DNA of 64,000 nt from Heterohyrax brucei (lineage: Eukaryota > Chordata > Mammalia > Hyracoidea > Procaviidae), in contig CM053141.1 of assembly GCA_028571685.1 (NCBI GenBank), positions 75,315,833 to 75,379,832 on the forward strand, given 5' to 3'. Position 1 is the first letter of the stretch. Each line of letters begins with the position of its first letter. Below are positions 20,437 to 29,525 of this stretch, one piece after another. The notes below the pieces were generated by a model. That model searched no databases. It saw only the letters and a program-made list of their open reading frames with translations, and had not been told where the DNA came from. The position numbers were made by a program, and so were the translations under genes.

Positions 20437-21519
20437 TCCACTTGACATCTGTACACATCTCCTCATACCACACATAGTCTCTAAATAAACACAATTGCAA
20501 AGTAATACTTATTTCTAACATGATATAACTAATACATGTACAACTGAAAATGTATAAGCACCATTTACATCTTATAAGTCAAGAAAACAAAAATATCTGA
20601 TATACACATACAAAGCAGAAAATTCATAACAATTACAGTCCTCATTTCTGCAACTGGCCATATAGCCATAACCAATATTTAGAACTACCTTCTTCTACAG
20701 TGCATCCCCATATTCCCTTTGCCCTTAGCAAGCACTTCAGCTGGTTTGTGGTTCCTTGCCTGGTAGGGTGACTCAAAACTTCATTCCTGAAGGGTATGGG
20801 CTGTTGGTAGTCATGCTGGAATAGGGTTGCTACAGTTTTCCACTGACTTTAATCATAGGACATGGTAATACTAAGAGGCACCCTAAGGGATCTCCTGCAT
20901 TCCAGACATATTCTTCTTTACCTCTGTTATGTAATATCAACCTGATTTCCTCTTGCTAATCAGGATCACTCATACCAGCCAGTATGGTAACTCCCTTTTT
21001 CACCTGTTGGTCCAGGGGCGTGAGGAACTCAAAGAGGCCGGGTGGCATTTTTAGCTTCCAGTTCAGTGGAATCAGTGATGTGTCTCCAGGTAGCAGCATT
21101 CCTCCCTTTGGAACTAAGACATTTAGACTTGCAGGGCAGAAAGTCATGGGGACAGAAAGCAAAAATCCTGTGGGTGTATCACTAGGAGTAATAGTGAGTG
21201 GTGCCACTCCCATTTTCACCTCTTGATTCCTGGACCCATGAATCCTGGATAGCACCATATATTGGACTCTGGTTTAGAGCATATACAGCCTCTCAGACAG
21301 CATTTCTCCAATGCTGAAAGGTATTTCCACCTAGCTGGATGGCACTTGGCTGGCTGGTGCTGTAATTGTGTTTTTAGGAGACCATTCAATCATTCAGTGA
21401 AGGCAGCTGCTTCAAGATGCTGGAGAACGTGGTAAGACCAGTGAATTCTATGAGCAAGAGCCCACTGCCACACTTCATTTGCTGAAGTGAGTCCCCTGAT
21501 TGGAGGCAAAGGGTGGAAT
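20437..21519 (-). pseudogene. ERVL pol remnant: integrase end plus dUTPase
   Basis: The minus-strand frame at 21578-21390 carries SANEVWQWALAHRIHWSYHV, the integrase core region as found in ERVL (class III) elements. The frame 21258-20956 carries IHGSRNQEVKMGVAPLTITP, then GDTSLIPLNWKLKMPPGLF and QQVKKGVTILAGMSDPD, the dUTPase segment that ERVL elements encode at the end of pol. dUTPase removes dUTP during reverse transcription. Stops and frameshifts separate the pieces, and gag, protease and RT are absent. This is an old, non-functional relic. Confidence 0.75.
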
Positions 21520-21811
21520 ATCATGTGCTGAATTGTGTTAGCCACCATAGCTAGGCCATGATTCCTGGTACTGTGCAATGTTCTTTTGTGTAAACCCTGC
21601 CCCTATAATGCTAATGAGGGAGAATGGACTGCGGGGGCAGGGGGGGAAGGGGGCAGGACTCAATGTGTAAGACTGTTTTACACCTTGAGGCAATCTCTTG
21701 GGATATAAAGAAAAGAAGCTAGCAGAAAGATTTGGGGACCTTACACCACCAAGAAGCAGTGCTAGGAGCTGAGTGTATCCTCTTGAAAGGACCAGGGTCC
21801 CTGCACCTCAG
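21520..21811 (+). mobile_element. MaLR-like LTR (family A), 5' part, split by the provirus
   Basis: TGTGCTGAATTGTGTTAGCC, AGGCCATGATTCCTGG, GGATATAAAGAAAAGAAGC and CACCACCAAGAAGCAGTG follow the family A order. The sequence stops at TCAG (21808-21811), where the provirus begins, and resumes at 29343. The stretch 21634-21657 is unusually G-rich. Confidence 0.8.
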
Positions 21812-22281
21812 TGTTAGGGTCCATGGTTTTCAAGACGTGACACTGTTACTTTAAAGATTAAATTTTATTAAAGAATATGTCCAATAGGAAAAATACTGGT
21901 GCACCAGGGACCCACCCCAAACTACACTGAGCCAGGGGCAACCCGGGTAACTTTCCATCTGGCATTTTTATAGTCCAACTTCAAAGCAGGGAGAGAAAGC
22001 AGATCCCTTCACCAATTGGTTGAGGCCACCTGGAGCTTTGTAGGTTGTAAAATGTAGTCACTGGGAGTGTTTTCTTTGCAGATGGTCCAGAGTCAGGAGG
22101 TTATTTGTCAAGTTGTTTCTAAGCTTCAAGTCTATTTTCCTGGGTTTGTTTCTGTCAGGTGTTAAGTAATCTATGGTAATTTTTGCTTTTCTCTGTTAAG
22201 TTTCCTGGGGCCTTTTATCTTAACAACTTAAATCTTTACTGCTCTCTTCCTTGACGATGCTGCTTATATCTCATTCTAACA
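21812..22281 (-). repeat. 3' LTR of the provirus
   Basis: 470 bp. On the minus strand it starts TGTTAGAATGAGATATAAGC and ends GGACCCTAACA. Near the end is the signal AATAAAATTTAATC (minus strand, about 21860). It is about 95% identical to the 5' LTR by eye, with most differences being transitions. It lacks the short GAAAGCAGG-type duplication present in the 5' copy. Confidence 0.95.
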
Positions 22282-22873
22282 TTCCCCCCTTGAGTTCTTG
22301 TTTCAGAGTCAAATCTTTAGACTCTGAGGGGCCCTGGTTGGAAGTTTGGTGTAGGGGCAGCCGTTTCAGGACTAAAAGCTGGACTGTGACTAGTCTTTCT
22401 TGTATGAACCTGAGGAGTTTATTTAGAATGCAGGGGCCCACAATTAAGATTAGGAGAAAGAGTGTAAGTGGTCCAGTTAGAGCAGTGACGAGGGTGGTCA
22501 ACCACGGAGACCAGGAGAACAGAGACTCATACCAGTTTTGATTTTGTTCCCTAATTTTTGCTCAGTCCTCTAATCGCTTTCTGACTGTAGCCAGACTGTC
22601 TCTGACTATACCTGAGTGATTTGTGTAAAAACAGCATTGTTCTCCTAGAGCTTGACATAATCCCCCCTGTTGGAGGAAGAGTAGATCGAGGCCCCTTCTG
22701 TTTTGAAGTACCCTTTCAGCTAAGGAATCTAGGGATTTTTCTAGATGATGGATGGACTTCTCCAATTCAGCCAGATCAGAATCTATAATTTTATTTAATG
22801 CCTGATAATTTTGATCTTCTTTTATTAAGGCTGCTGTTCCTGTCCCCACCCAGGCGGCTATTCCTGCCCCCAC
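22271..22873 (-). pseudogene. env: env transmembrane (TM) subunit remnant
   Basis: In one frame the minus strand has an N-terminal fusion-peptide-like segment, a heptad region, then LQNRRGLDLLFLQQGGLC with a CX6CC pattern ending EQCCFY. This is the immunosuppressive-domain and cysteine arrangement of gammaretroviral TM. A TGA at 22562-22564 interrupts the frame before the membrane anchor (LTLFLLILIVGPCIL, around 22460) and cytoplasmic tail. The tail frame continues through the polypurine tract and ends at 22271, about 10 bp inside the 3' LTR. TM normally mediates membrane fusion. With an internal stop and upstream frameshifts this copy would not make a functional envelope. Confidence 0.88.
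22282..22292 (-). promoter_or_regulatory. Polypurine tract of the provirus
   Basis: The minus strand reads AAGGGGGGAA directly before the 3' LTR TGTTAG. This is the standard plus-strand primer of retroviruses. The env reading frame runs through this tract and stops just inside the LTR. Confidence 0.85.
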
Positions 22874-22931
22874 CAGGACAGTGAGGAGGACAGCCGACGC
22901 CCCAAAATTTCTTTTATCTCGTCCAAAAGGA

Positions 22932-24189
22932 TTAGCAGGTTCTGGCAGGGCTTCTAGATAAGTGTTTACAGGGAGATAATATACTTGTGGAAATAAGGTA
23001 ACCAGGATACAGAGACTGTTTTTTTGTGAGCACCTGCTGATGTATACAAGGAGTTAGTCCAGTGGTGTATGCGAACCAAGTACTGTTAGGCGGTACCAGA
23101 TATATGGCATAGGAACTGGCTCGGTACGTTCCAGTACAGAGGTGCCGTAAATAAGGGAAACTATCCAAGGATCCCTCCTTATTCAGCACACACAATCCAG
23201 ATCCTGTGACTTCCTGGAGTGTTATCACTGGAAACCTTCCCCATGTACACTTGGAGCCTGGATGAGACTCTGCTGACAGGTTTCTTACGGTGGCCCATCT
23301 GGTATAAAAAGGGGGCCTAGTGTCTAAGCATAGCCAACAGTCCTCTCTAGTCAAGTTAGTAGTTAATTGAGATAGTTGTAGGTAAAATTAAGTAGTGAGT
23401 ATAAGGTACTCGTGCCAGGACTAGTGTTATGTGGGGGAGGTACTGTGGGAGGAATCTGGCCAGAGGGTAAGGCTTGGGTGTAGTTCTTTTTTGTCCGGAA
23501 GGGTCTCATCATGGGCTCCCTTGGACCAACTGGGTTGGGGGCTACCAGTCCAATGGCAACTAGTGGGGGGCTATAGGGCTGTGGCAGTCTCTGAATCTTG
23601 AAGAGGAGCCCCCAATTGTACCCTGAAAGGTAAAGCCTGAGTCCCCAGATTTTTCCTGCCTCCCAACCTCTTGCCTTTTTCCCTCGTTCAGTTAGAGATA
23701 CGGAGATGGGGTTTTGTCTATTCTGACTGGTTACATTCTTAGTTTGACTGACCGTAATAAGGTCCTTGTTTCCTTTGATCCAGGGTGCATTGGTCTCACA
23801 ACCCCATGCATAACAGAAATAGTCATTTGTTCCTCCACATGATCCACAGTCATTAACCCCAGGACAGACGTAAAATTGTTGTTTGGTCAGCTGCTGCATG
23901 AGGCAGTCAGTAGTACAGCTCCACCCACCCCTGCAGCGTCAAGGGTCACCTTTTAGCATACATGAACGAGGTCTGCACGAGAGTTTCCTATAAGGTCACA
24001 TAAATCAAGGTGAAAAACTGGTGAAGTTACCTCGGGTGGGCCCGTCAGGGTCAGCTCTCGAACTTGCTGGCCTAGGTCTCTTGGAGCCAACGCAGGGCCA
24101 GTGAGGATGCACTTGTAGGTTTCTGGTGGATGTGGGTTAGTGGATCGGGTGGTCATGGCCAGCAATAGGAGGGCCCACAGGACCCACAT
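22932..24189 (-). pseudogene. env: env surface (SU) subunit remnant, frameshifted
   Basis: The env start is most likely the ATG at 24189, three bases after the pol stop, giving a signal peptide MWVLWALLLLAMTT. Three frames follow. 24189-23953 has the signal peptide and N-terminal SU. 23899-23363 has a Cys-rich block and WGLRLYLSGYNWGLLFKIQR. 23354-22932 has CWLC, the CXXC motif that in gammaretroviruses forms the SU-TM disulphide. The three parts are in different frames, so at least two frameshifts break SU, and another separates it from TM. SU normally binds the receptor. This copy is dead. Confidence 0.85.
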
Positions 24190-24191
24190 AA

Positions 24192-24779
24192 TCAGGCTGA
24201 AGACAGGGATTGCATGAGACGTAGTTTGAGGGAATCCCCGGGCTGTTGTTGCACCTTCCACCGAAAGTCAGGATCTAATGTTGCCTTTTTCAGATGGGAG
24301 TGATGGACCCAGGTCTGAATTCCATCGACCTTGACAGCAGTTGGAGTTGTCAGGATTACTGTGTGGGGTCCTTTCCAACGGGGCTCTAAAGTTTCCTTCT
24401 GGTGTCTCCGGACCCAAACTAGATCCCCCAGTTGAAACTGATGTGGCTTTACAGGAGGAAGATCGTGGAGGCGTCTCAACAATGGGAACAGTAGATCTTG
24501 AGTTTTTTGCAGGGCCTGGAGGGACATAAGCATGTTATGATTAGAGATTTCAGCAAGCATGTCATCCCTTGGTTTAGGGCAGAGGGGTGGTGGCCTACCG
24601 AAAATAATTTCATATGGTGTTAGGCCTTGGAGGTAGGGAGAATTATGTACGCGCATTAAGGCAAAGGGAAGCAGGGTCGTCCAGTCACCGCCAGTTTCTA
24701 GGGTTAATTTGCTTAAGGTCTCTTTAAGGGTCTGGTTCATCCTCTCTACTTGTCCCTGAACTCTGGGGGTGGTAGGCAC
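24192..24779 (-). pseudogene. pol: pol: integrase C-terminal part (after frameshift)
   Basis: This 195-codon frame holds the end of integrase. GQVERMNQTLKE near its start contains the catalytic Glu of the D,D-35-E triad. HNSPYLQGLTPYEIIFGRPP is the usual gammaretroviral sequence after the core, and WVRRHQKETLEPRWKGPHTV lies in the C-terminal DNA-binding domain. It is in a different frame from the preceding integrase core, with the break just before the catalytic Glu. The stop at 24192 abuts the env start, as in gammaretroviruses. Confidence 0.9.
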
Positions 24780-25863
24780 AATGTAATTTCCAATTAATCC
24801 CCAGAACAGACGCTACTCCCTGAGAGACTGCAGCCACAAAGGCAGGGCCATTGTCTGATCCTAGTGTCAATGGAACCCCAAATCTAGGTATGAGTTCTTC
24901 CAGGAGTTTTTTTGAGACAATCTGAGCTGTTTCTCTTTTAGTCGGAAATGCCTCAGTCCACCCAGAGAATGTGTCTACGAAAACTAAGAGGTATTTATAT
25001 CCATATTTGCCGGGCTTAATTTCAGTGAAGTCCAGCTCCCAGTGTACTCTGGGCATAGTGTCTCTTTCTCTCTTACCTTGGTGGGCCTTACCAGAGCTGC
25101 CTGCATTAGTGACTTGGCAGGCTTGGCAGGTGTGTGCTATTCGTTCAGCCAGCCGGGGCAGTTGGGGTATATAGTACCTTGGAGACAGAAGTTCCTGGAT
25201 TTTTGCTGCTCCCAAATGGGTGGTCTGGTGGATCTGGTGGATGAGTTCTTCTCCCAATTTTTGAGGGAGAATAGGGAGTCCTCCCAAGGTATAGCACCAC
25301 CCTTTTTCTTGTTTTATCTTGGGAATCTTTTTGTGCAGGAGGGTATCCTCCTGGGTGTAGATGGGCTCTTCAGGAAGGGTTGGCTCGGGGAGCCAGATAG
25401 AATTGATCTCGGGGAGGCTGAGGGAAGCCTCCTTGGCTGCTCGGTCTGCCAGATTATTGCCTCGGGCTTCCACTGTTTCGGACCGCTGATGTCTGGGGCA
25501 GTGGATGATGGACAGTTTTGTGGGCAGCCAAATAGCTGCCAACAAATCTAATATTTCTTGTTTATTTTTAATAGTTTTTCCTTCTGCTGTGAGCAATCCC
25601 CGTTCCTGATAGATGGCCCCATGTACATGTGCAGTAGCAAAGGCATACCTGCTGTCAGTATAGACGTTGACCGCTTTGCCAGCCCCTAGTCTCAGTGCCT
25701 CGGTGAGTGCTATGAGCTCTGCCCATTGCACTGATGTCCCAGATGGTAGGGCCTGTGACCAGAGGACCTGATCTTCGGCTACCACTGCTGCCCCTGCATA
25801 CCTGGTGCCATCCTTGATAAAACTGCTTCCATCAGTGAACAGAGTGAGATCAGGGTTCAGCAA
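24724..25863 (-). pseudogene. pol: pol: RNase H and integrase N-terminus/core
   Basis: This is a 379-codon open frame. RNase H comes first: TDGSS near residue 11, AELIALTEAL with the catalytic Glu, VYTDSRYAFA with the second Asp, and NNLADRAAKEA with the last Asp, so the four catalytic acidic residues look present. Integrase follows with an HHCC zinc region (HQTTHLGAAKIQ ... CQACQV), the first catalytic Asp in HWELDFTEI and the second in GSDNGPAF. The frame is lost at YHPQSSG, just before the catalytic Glu. The upstream part of the same gene (RT palm, thumb and connection) is largely deleted, so this piece is separated from any working polymerase. Confidence 0.92.
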
Positions 25864-26924
25864 GGGATCGTCTGTAAGATCTCAGCGAAGGCTCTGCTGT
25901 TGGCTGAGCACCTCAGTGCAGTCATGCAGTTCGGCTTCCAGGTCGGGGTCAGGCAACAGCGTGGCTGGGTTGAGAGCTGAGCTAGAAGCGAACACAACTC
26001 GGGCTGATGTAAGTCCCGATGAAGGGCCTCATCAAAGATGGTGGGGGAATTCTTGAACCCTTGTGGCAAACGTGTCCAGGTCAGCTGTCCGCTGAAGCCA
26101 TCTTCCGGGTCCTGCCGTTCGAAGGCGAAGAGTGGCTGACTCTGCGGGCTCAGAGGTATGCTGAAGAATGCATCTTTTAAATCTAGTACTGAATACACCT
26201 GATGCTCTGGTGACAGAGAGCTCAGAAGTGTGTATGGATTCAGAACAGTGGGGTGAATATCGTCCACTCTTTTATTGACCTCCCTCAAATCCTGGACCGG
26301 TCTATAGTCCAGCCCTCCTGCCTTTTTCACCAGCAGGAGGGGGGTGTTCCAGGGTGACTGACAGGGCACTAGTATTCCATGTTTCCTGAGTCTTTGAATG
26401 TGGGCCTTGGTTCCTTTCCTCGCTTCTGGTGCAATGGGGTACTGCTGCACCTGAATTGGGTCAGCAGATGGTTTTAAAGTTACTATAACCGGTGATTGGT
26501 GTTTGGCTAGCCCGGGGTGTGGGGGGGGGTTGTTTTCAGCCCAAACCTGAGGAATCTCTCTGATCAACTGATCCACTGATATCAGAAGGATAGAGTGGGG
26601 ACCCCTGTCAGAATCATCATAAAGTCTGTATTCTTCTTCTAAAGGGGCCACCACATTGACTTGGGGTGTCAGGTAAGCATGATTCCCAGTAAAGTGGATA
26701 GTTGCCTGCATTTTTGATAACAAGTCTCTTCCAAGTAAAGGGTATGGACATTCAGGCATAACCATGAAGGGGCGGGAGACAGTTTTAGTCCCCAGGTCTA
26801 TTTTTCGTTTGGTAGTCCATGAGTAGGCACCAATTCCAGTAGCTCCTTGTGCTAGGGTTTTGGTTTCTGTTATGGGCCTTAGGGGTTCAATTAGAACCGA
26901 GTCACTAGCCCTGATGTTGACCAT
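25857..26924 (-). pseudogene. pol: pol: protease C-terminus and truncated reverse transcriptase
   Basis: The frame starts inside protease. The position where gammaretroviral protease has its catalytic Asp-Thr-Gly-Ala reads NIRA (after MV), so the active site is gone, although the C-terminal LLGRDLLSK is conserved. RT fingers and palm follow: YRPVQDLREVNKRV, YSVLDLKDAFFSIPL with the first catalytic Asp, and LPQGFKNSPTIFDEALHRDL. The frame then jumps at about 25,985-26,000 into sequence that, one frame over, reads as the end of the RT connection domain. The active-site YXDD box, thumb and most of the connection are missing, a loss I estimate at several hundred bases to about 0.9 kb. No polymerase activity is possible. 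Confidence 0.9.
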
Positions 26925-27203
26925 GAATTCTACAGGGCGTCCCCCTACTTTTAAGGTTACCCTGGGCTCAGGGTGGACTGGTGAGCCCTGACGCCCTCAG
27001 ACCTCTAGGTTAAGAACCTTTGGAGAGGGCTTTCTTTTGGGACACTCACCCTTCCAATGTCCCATTTCCTTCAAGTAGGCATACTGGTTTCTCTGCAGAG
27101 GAGGCTTTCCTGGCTTCCTCATCTGATCCAATTTTTTCTCCCAAGGGCGCAGTGGCGCATGCCCCTGGGCTTTTGCCAGAAGGATTCTGCTTACCTTTTT
27201 GGT
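26925..27203 (-). pseudogene. gag: gag nucleocapsid to pro junction, degenerate
   Basis: Between the gag frame stop at 27204 and the protease frame, one minus-strand frame contains a relic of the nucleocapsid zinc knuckle. It reads YAYLKEMGHWKGECP where a CX2CX4HX4C pattern is expected, so the His and last Cys remain but the first two Cys are replaced. A TGA occurs in the protease frame just upstream of MVNI. Gammaretroviruses normally have a single readthrough stop at the gag-pol border. Here several lesions accumulate. Confidence 0.7.
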
Positions 27204-28274
27204 TTATCTGTCCTCTGGTTGTTCGCGGTTATTGAAAGTTTTCATAGCAATTTCCATCAGTTCTGATAGATTTTTTTCCTCGAATCCTTCTATTTTTTGT
27301 ATTTTCCTTTTGATGTCGGCGGCCGACTGTCCCACGAAGGCTATATTAATGGCTCGCTGGTTTTCCGGGGACTCAGGGTCAATGGGAGTATATGTGCGGT
27401 ATGCCTCCATCAGTTGTTCCAGAAAGGCTGCTGGGGATTCTGAGGGTTCTTGAATTACCTGTGTTACTTTAGACAAATTTGTGGGGTGCCTAGCAGTGGC
27501 CCAGAAACACCCCATGAGAATCTGGCAGTAGACAGTTAGGCGCTGTTTACCTGCAGTGGTGTTTGGGTCCCAACTGGGGCGGGTCAGAGGAAAGGTGTGG
27601 TTAATCTCATCTAAGTCGCTTGTAAAGTTTCCATCATCTCCCAGCACCTGTTTTCTGGCTAGAGAAACAATCTTAGTCCTCTCCTCAGTGGTAAAGAGGG
27701 CTTGGAGAAGTTGCTGTATATCTTCCCAAGTGGGCTGGTGTGTTACAAAGATGGTCTCCAACAGGGAGATCAAGGCTTGGGGCTTTTCAGAGAAACGGGA
27801 GTTTTGCATTTTCCATTTATAAAGATCAGAGGTAGTAAAAGGAGTATAAATTAAAAAGGGGCTCCCTGTGTCAGTCATGTGCCCCATAGCGCGTAAGGGA
27901 AGAACGTGAGAGGAGGGCTCTGCAGGCAGCTGAAAGGACCATCCTGAGTGGGTACGGGCGGGGCTCTGGAGGTTAGAGGAAGGTGGTGCCGTAGAAGTGG
28001 TGGGGATCGGGGAAACGGTAGGGACTGAGGGGTCAGCGCTGCGATGACTGGCTTCGGCTCCCTTGGTCTCGGCTGCGGCAGGAGGAGGAATGGGAACTGG
28101 TGGAGAGTAGGGAGGTGGAAGGCCCAGTAAGTCATCTGGGTCAGAGGAATGGGATGGGGGAAGTGGAGCTGGAGGGGGCTTTAAGGAGTTCCGAACCACC
28201 AGGGTCGTAGGAGGTGAGTTAGGGAAACATAGGGTCGTAGCCATGTAGGTGGCCACCTGAGGAGGTCCTGCCAA
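27204..28274 (-). pseudogene. gag: gag: p12-like region and capsid
   Basis: This is a 356-codon open frame. Residues 30-110 are Pro-rich and contain PPPY (residues 53-56), the late-domain motif that recruits Nedd4-type ubiquitin ligases for budding. Capsid starts around PLRAMG (residue 126). The major homology region is visible as IQEPSESPAAFLEQLMEAYR (residues 274-293). The frame lies in the same register as the protease/RT frame, consistent with a gag-pol layout. It is out of frame with the matrix start at 28528, so a frameshift separates matrix from capsid. Conserved motifs suggest intact capsid folding potential, but without its N-terminus it is not a functional gag. Confidence 0.92.
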
Positions 28275-28528
28275 GTAACAATATAAGGCATCTGATCAGG
28301 GTGACCAGGATCACCGAAGATAACCTGGAAAACAGAATGGGTTTGGTTAATGTCCAAGGATCCTGTGGGTGGCCACCCAGGACCAAAGGCCAGCCATTCC
28401 AGATTACAAAGTGTGCGGAGTTTTCTTGACCACACTTTGCGGAAGTCTCGGGCTCGTTTCTGGAAATCTGAAAAGTGGTCAAGGAAGAGGTCTAGGGGTG
28501 TTACAGAGTGAGAAGGAGACTGCCCCAT
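28181..28528 (-). pseudogene. gag: gag: matrix N-terminus
   Basis: The start codon at 28528 gives MGQSPSHSVTPLDLFLDHF, with Gly2 in an N-myristoylation context as in gammaretroviral matrix. The frame continues through WPPTGSLDINQT and YIVTWQDLL and then runs off into unrelated residues before stopping at 28181. The capsid frame begins about 90 bp earlier on another register. The upstream 11 codons in the same frame (28561-28529) could be a weak leader extension, but the MGQ start is the natural one. Confidence 0.88.
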
Positions 28529-28839
28529 GGTGGCAAAAGTAACAATCAGGACAAACAACACAACCAGACAGACAATGGAACAGACTCGGACCAGTCAGGG
28601 GAGAAAACAAAATGAAAACCAGATGCGGGATTTACAGGCCACAGAACTGAAAAAGGAACCAGCGGCGCCCGCCCAGATGGAGAGCTGGGGCGTCCCAAGC
28701 CTCCGACTCAGAGAGCAATTCTGTGTCCAGATTCTCTCTTAGTGAGTCCCAGAACCAGAGCTGCAGCACAGACAGACAACATCCAGACTCACTGGTGAAG
28801 TCCAAACCAGATCGGCCAGCCGTGGAGGTCGCTCTTGAA
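28529..28839 (-). promoter_or_regulatory. Retroviral 5' leader
   Basis: This 310-bp untranslated stretch lies between the primer binding site and the gag start. In relatives it holds the splice donor and packaging signal. I could not place either with confidence. Confidence 0.6.
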
Positions 28840-28857
28840 ATCCCAGTAGAGCCCCCA
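28840..28857 (-). promoter_or_regulatory. Primer binding site, tRNA-Pro type
   Basis: The minus strand reads TGGGGGCTCTACTGGGAT two bases after the LTR terminal CA. It matches the tRNA-Pro primer site typical of gammaretroviruses at 15 of 18 positions. The differences are clustered in the middle. Confidence 0.82.
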
Positions 28858-28859
28858 AA

Positions 28860-29342
28860 TGTTAGGGTCCGCAGTTTTCAAGATGCGACACTATTACTTT
28901 AAAGGTTAAATTTTATTAAAGAATATGTCCAGTAGGAAAAATACTGGTGCACCAGGGACCCACCCTAAACTACACTGAGCCAGGGGCGACCCGGGTAACT
29001 TTCCATCTGGCATTTTTATAGTCCAACTTCAAAGCAGGGAAAGAAAGCAGGGAGAGAAAGCAGACCCCTTCACCAATTGGTTGAGGCCACCTGGAGCATT
29101 GTAGGTTGTAAAATGTAGTCATTGGGAATGTTTTCTTTGCAGATGGTCCAGGGTTAAGAGGTTATCTGTCAAGTCGTTTCTAAGCTTCAAGGCTATTTTC
29201 CTGGGTTTGTTTCTGTCAGGTGTTAAGTAATCTATGGTAATTTTTGCTTTTCTCTGTTAAGTTTCCTGGGGCATTTTATCTTAACAACTTAAATCTTTAC
29301 TGCTCTCTTCCTTGACAATGTTGCTTATATCTCATTCTAACA
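28860..29342 (-). repeat. 5' LTR of the provirus
   Basis: 483 bp. It carries a short internal duplication (around 29038-29064, GAAAGCAGGGAGAGAAAGC) absent from the 3' LTR, which explains the length difference. A possible TATA-like box and the AATAAAATTTAACC signal are on the minus strand. Confidence 0.95.
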
Positions 29343-29525
29343 TCAGAAGATTCCAGTCCAGGGGAAGACTGAGGACAAGGACCTTCCTCCAGAGTCAGCA
29401 GAAAAAGCTTTCTCCTGGAGCTGACACCCTGAATTTGGACTGGACTGTGGCAAAATAAAATTTCTCTTTTGAAAGTCATCCACTTGTGGTACTACTGTTA
29501 AAGCAGCAATAGTTGACTAAGATAG
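29343..29525 (+). mobile_element. MaLR-like LTR (family A), 3' part
   Basis: Continuation of the LTR interrupted at 21811. It repeats TCAG, then GGACCTTCCTCCAGAGTC, GACACCCTGAATTTGGAC, GGCAAAATAAAATTTCTC and GTTGACTAAGATA as in other family A 3' ends. Confidence 0.85.

Larger units (their letters stand above)
21812..29342 (-). mobile_element. Gammaretrovirus-like (class I) endogenous provirus
   Basis: A complete-ended provirus on the minus strand, 7.5 kb long. From high to low coordinate it has a 5' LTR (29342-28860), primer binding site, leader, gag, pol, env, polypurine tract and 3' LTR (22281-21812). The LTRs start TG and end CA. The 4-bp duplication TCAG flanks both sides (21808-21811 and 29343-29346), as expected for gammaretroviral integration. 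By hand count the LTRs differ at about 23 of 470 aligned positions plus one short indel, so the insertion is fairly old but far younger than the surrounding MaLR LTR. All genes carry disabling lesions, described in the sub-entries. It cannot encode functional proteins for its own movement. Confidence 0.95.

Noticed and set aside
25042-25551. 169-codon + strand open frame inside the provirus
   Set aside because: It is the antisense shadow of the RNase H-integrase frame, which carries all the conserved motifs.
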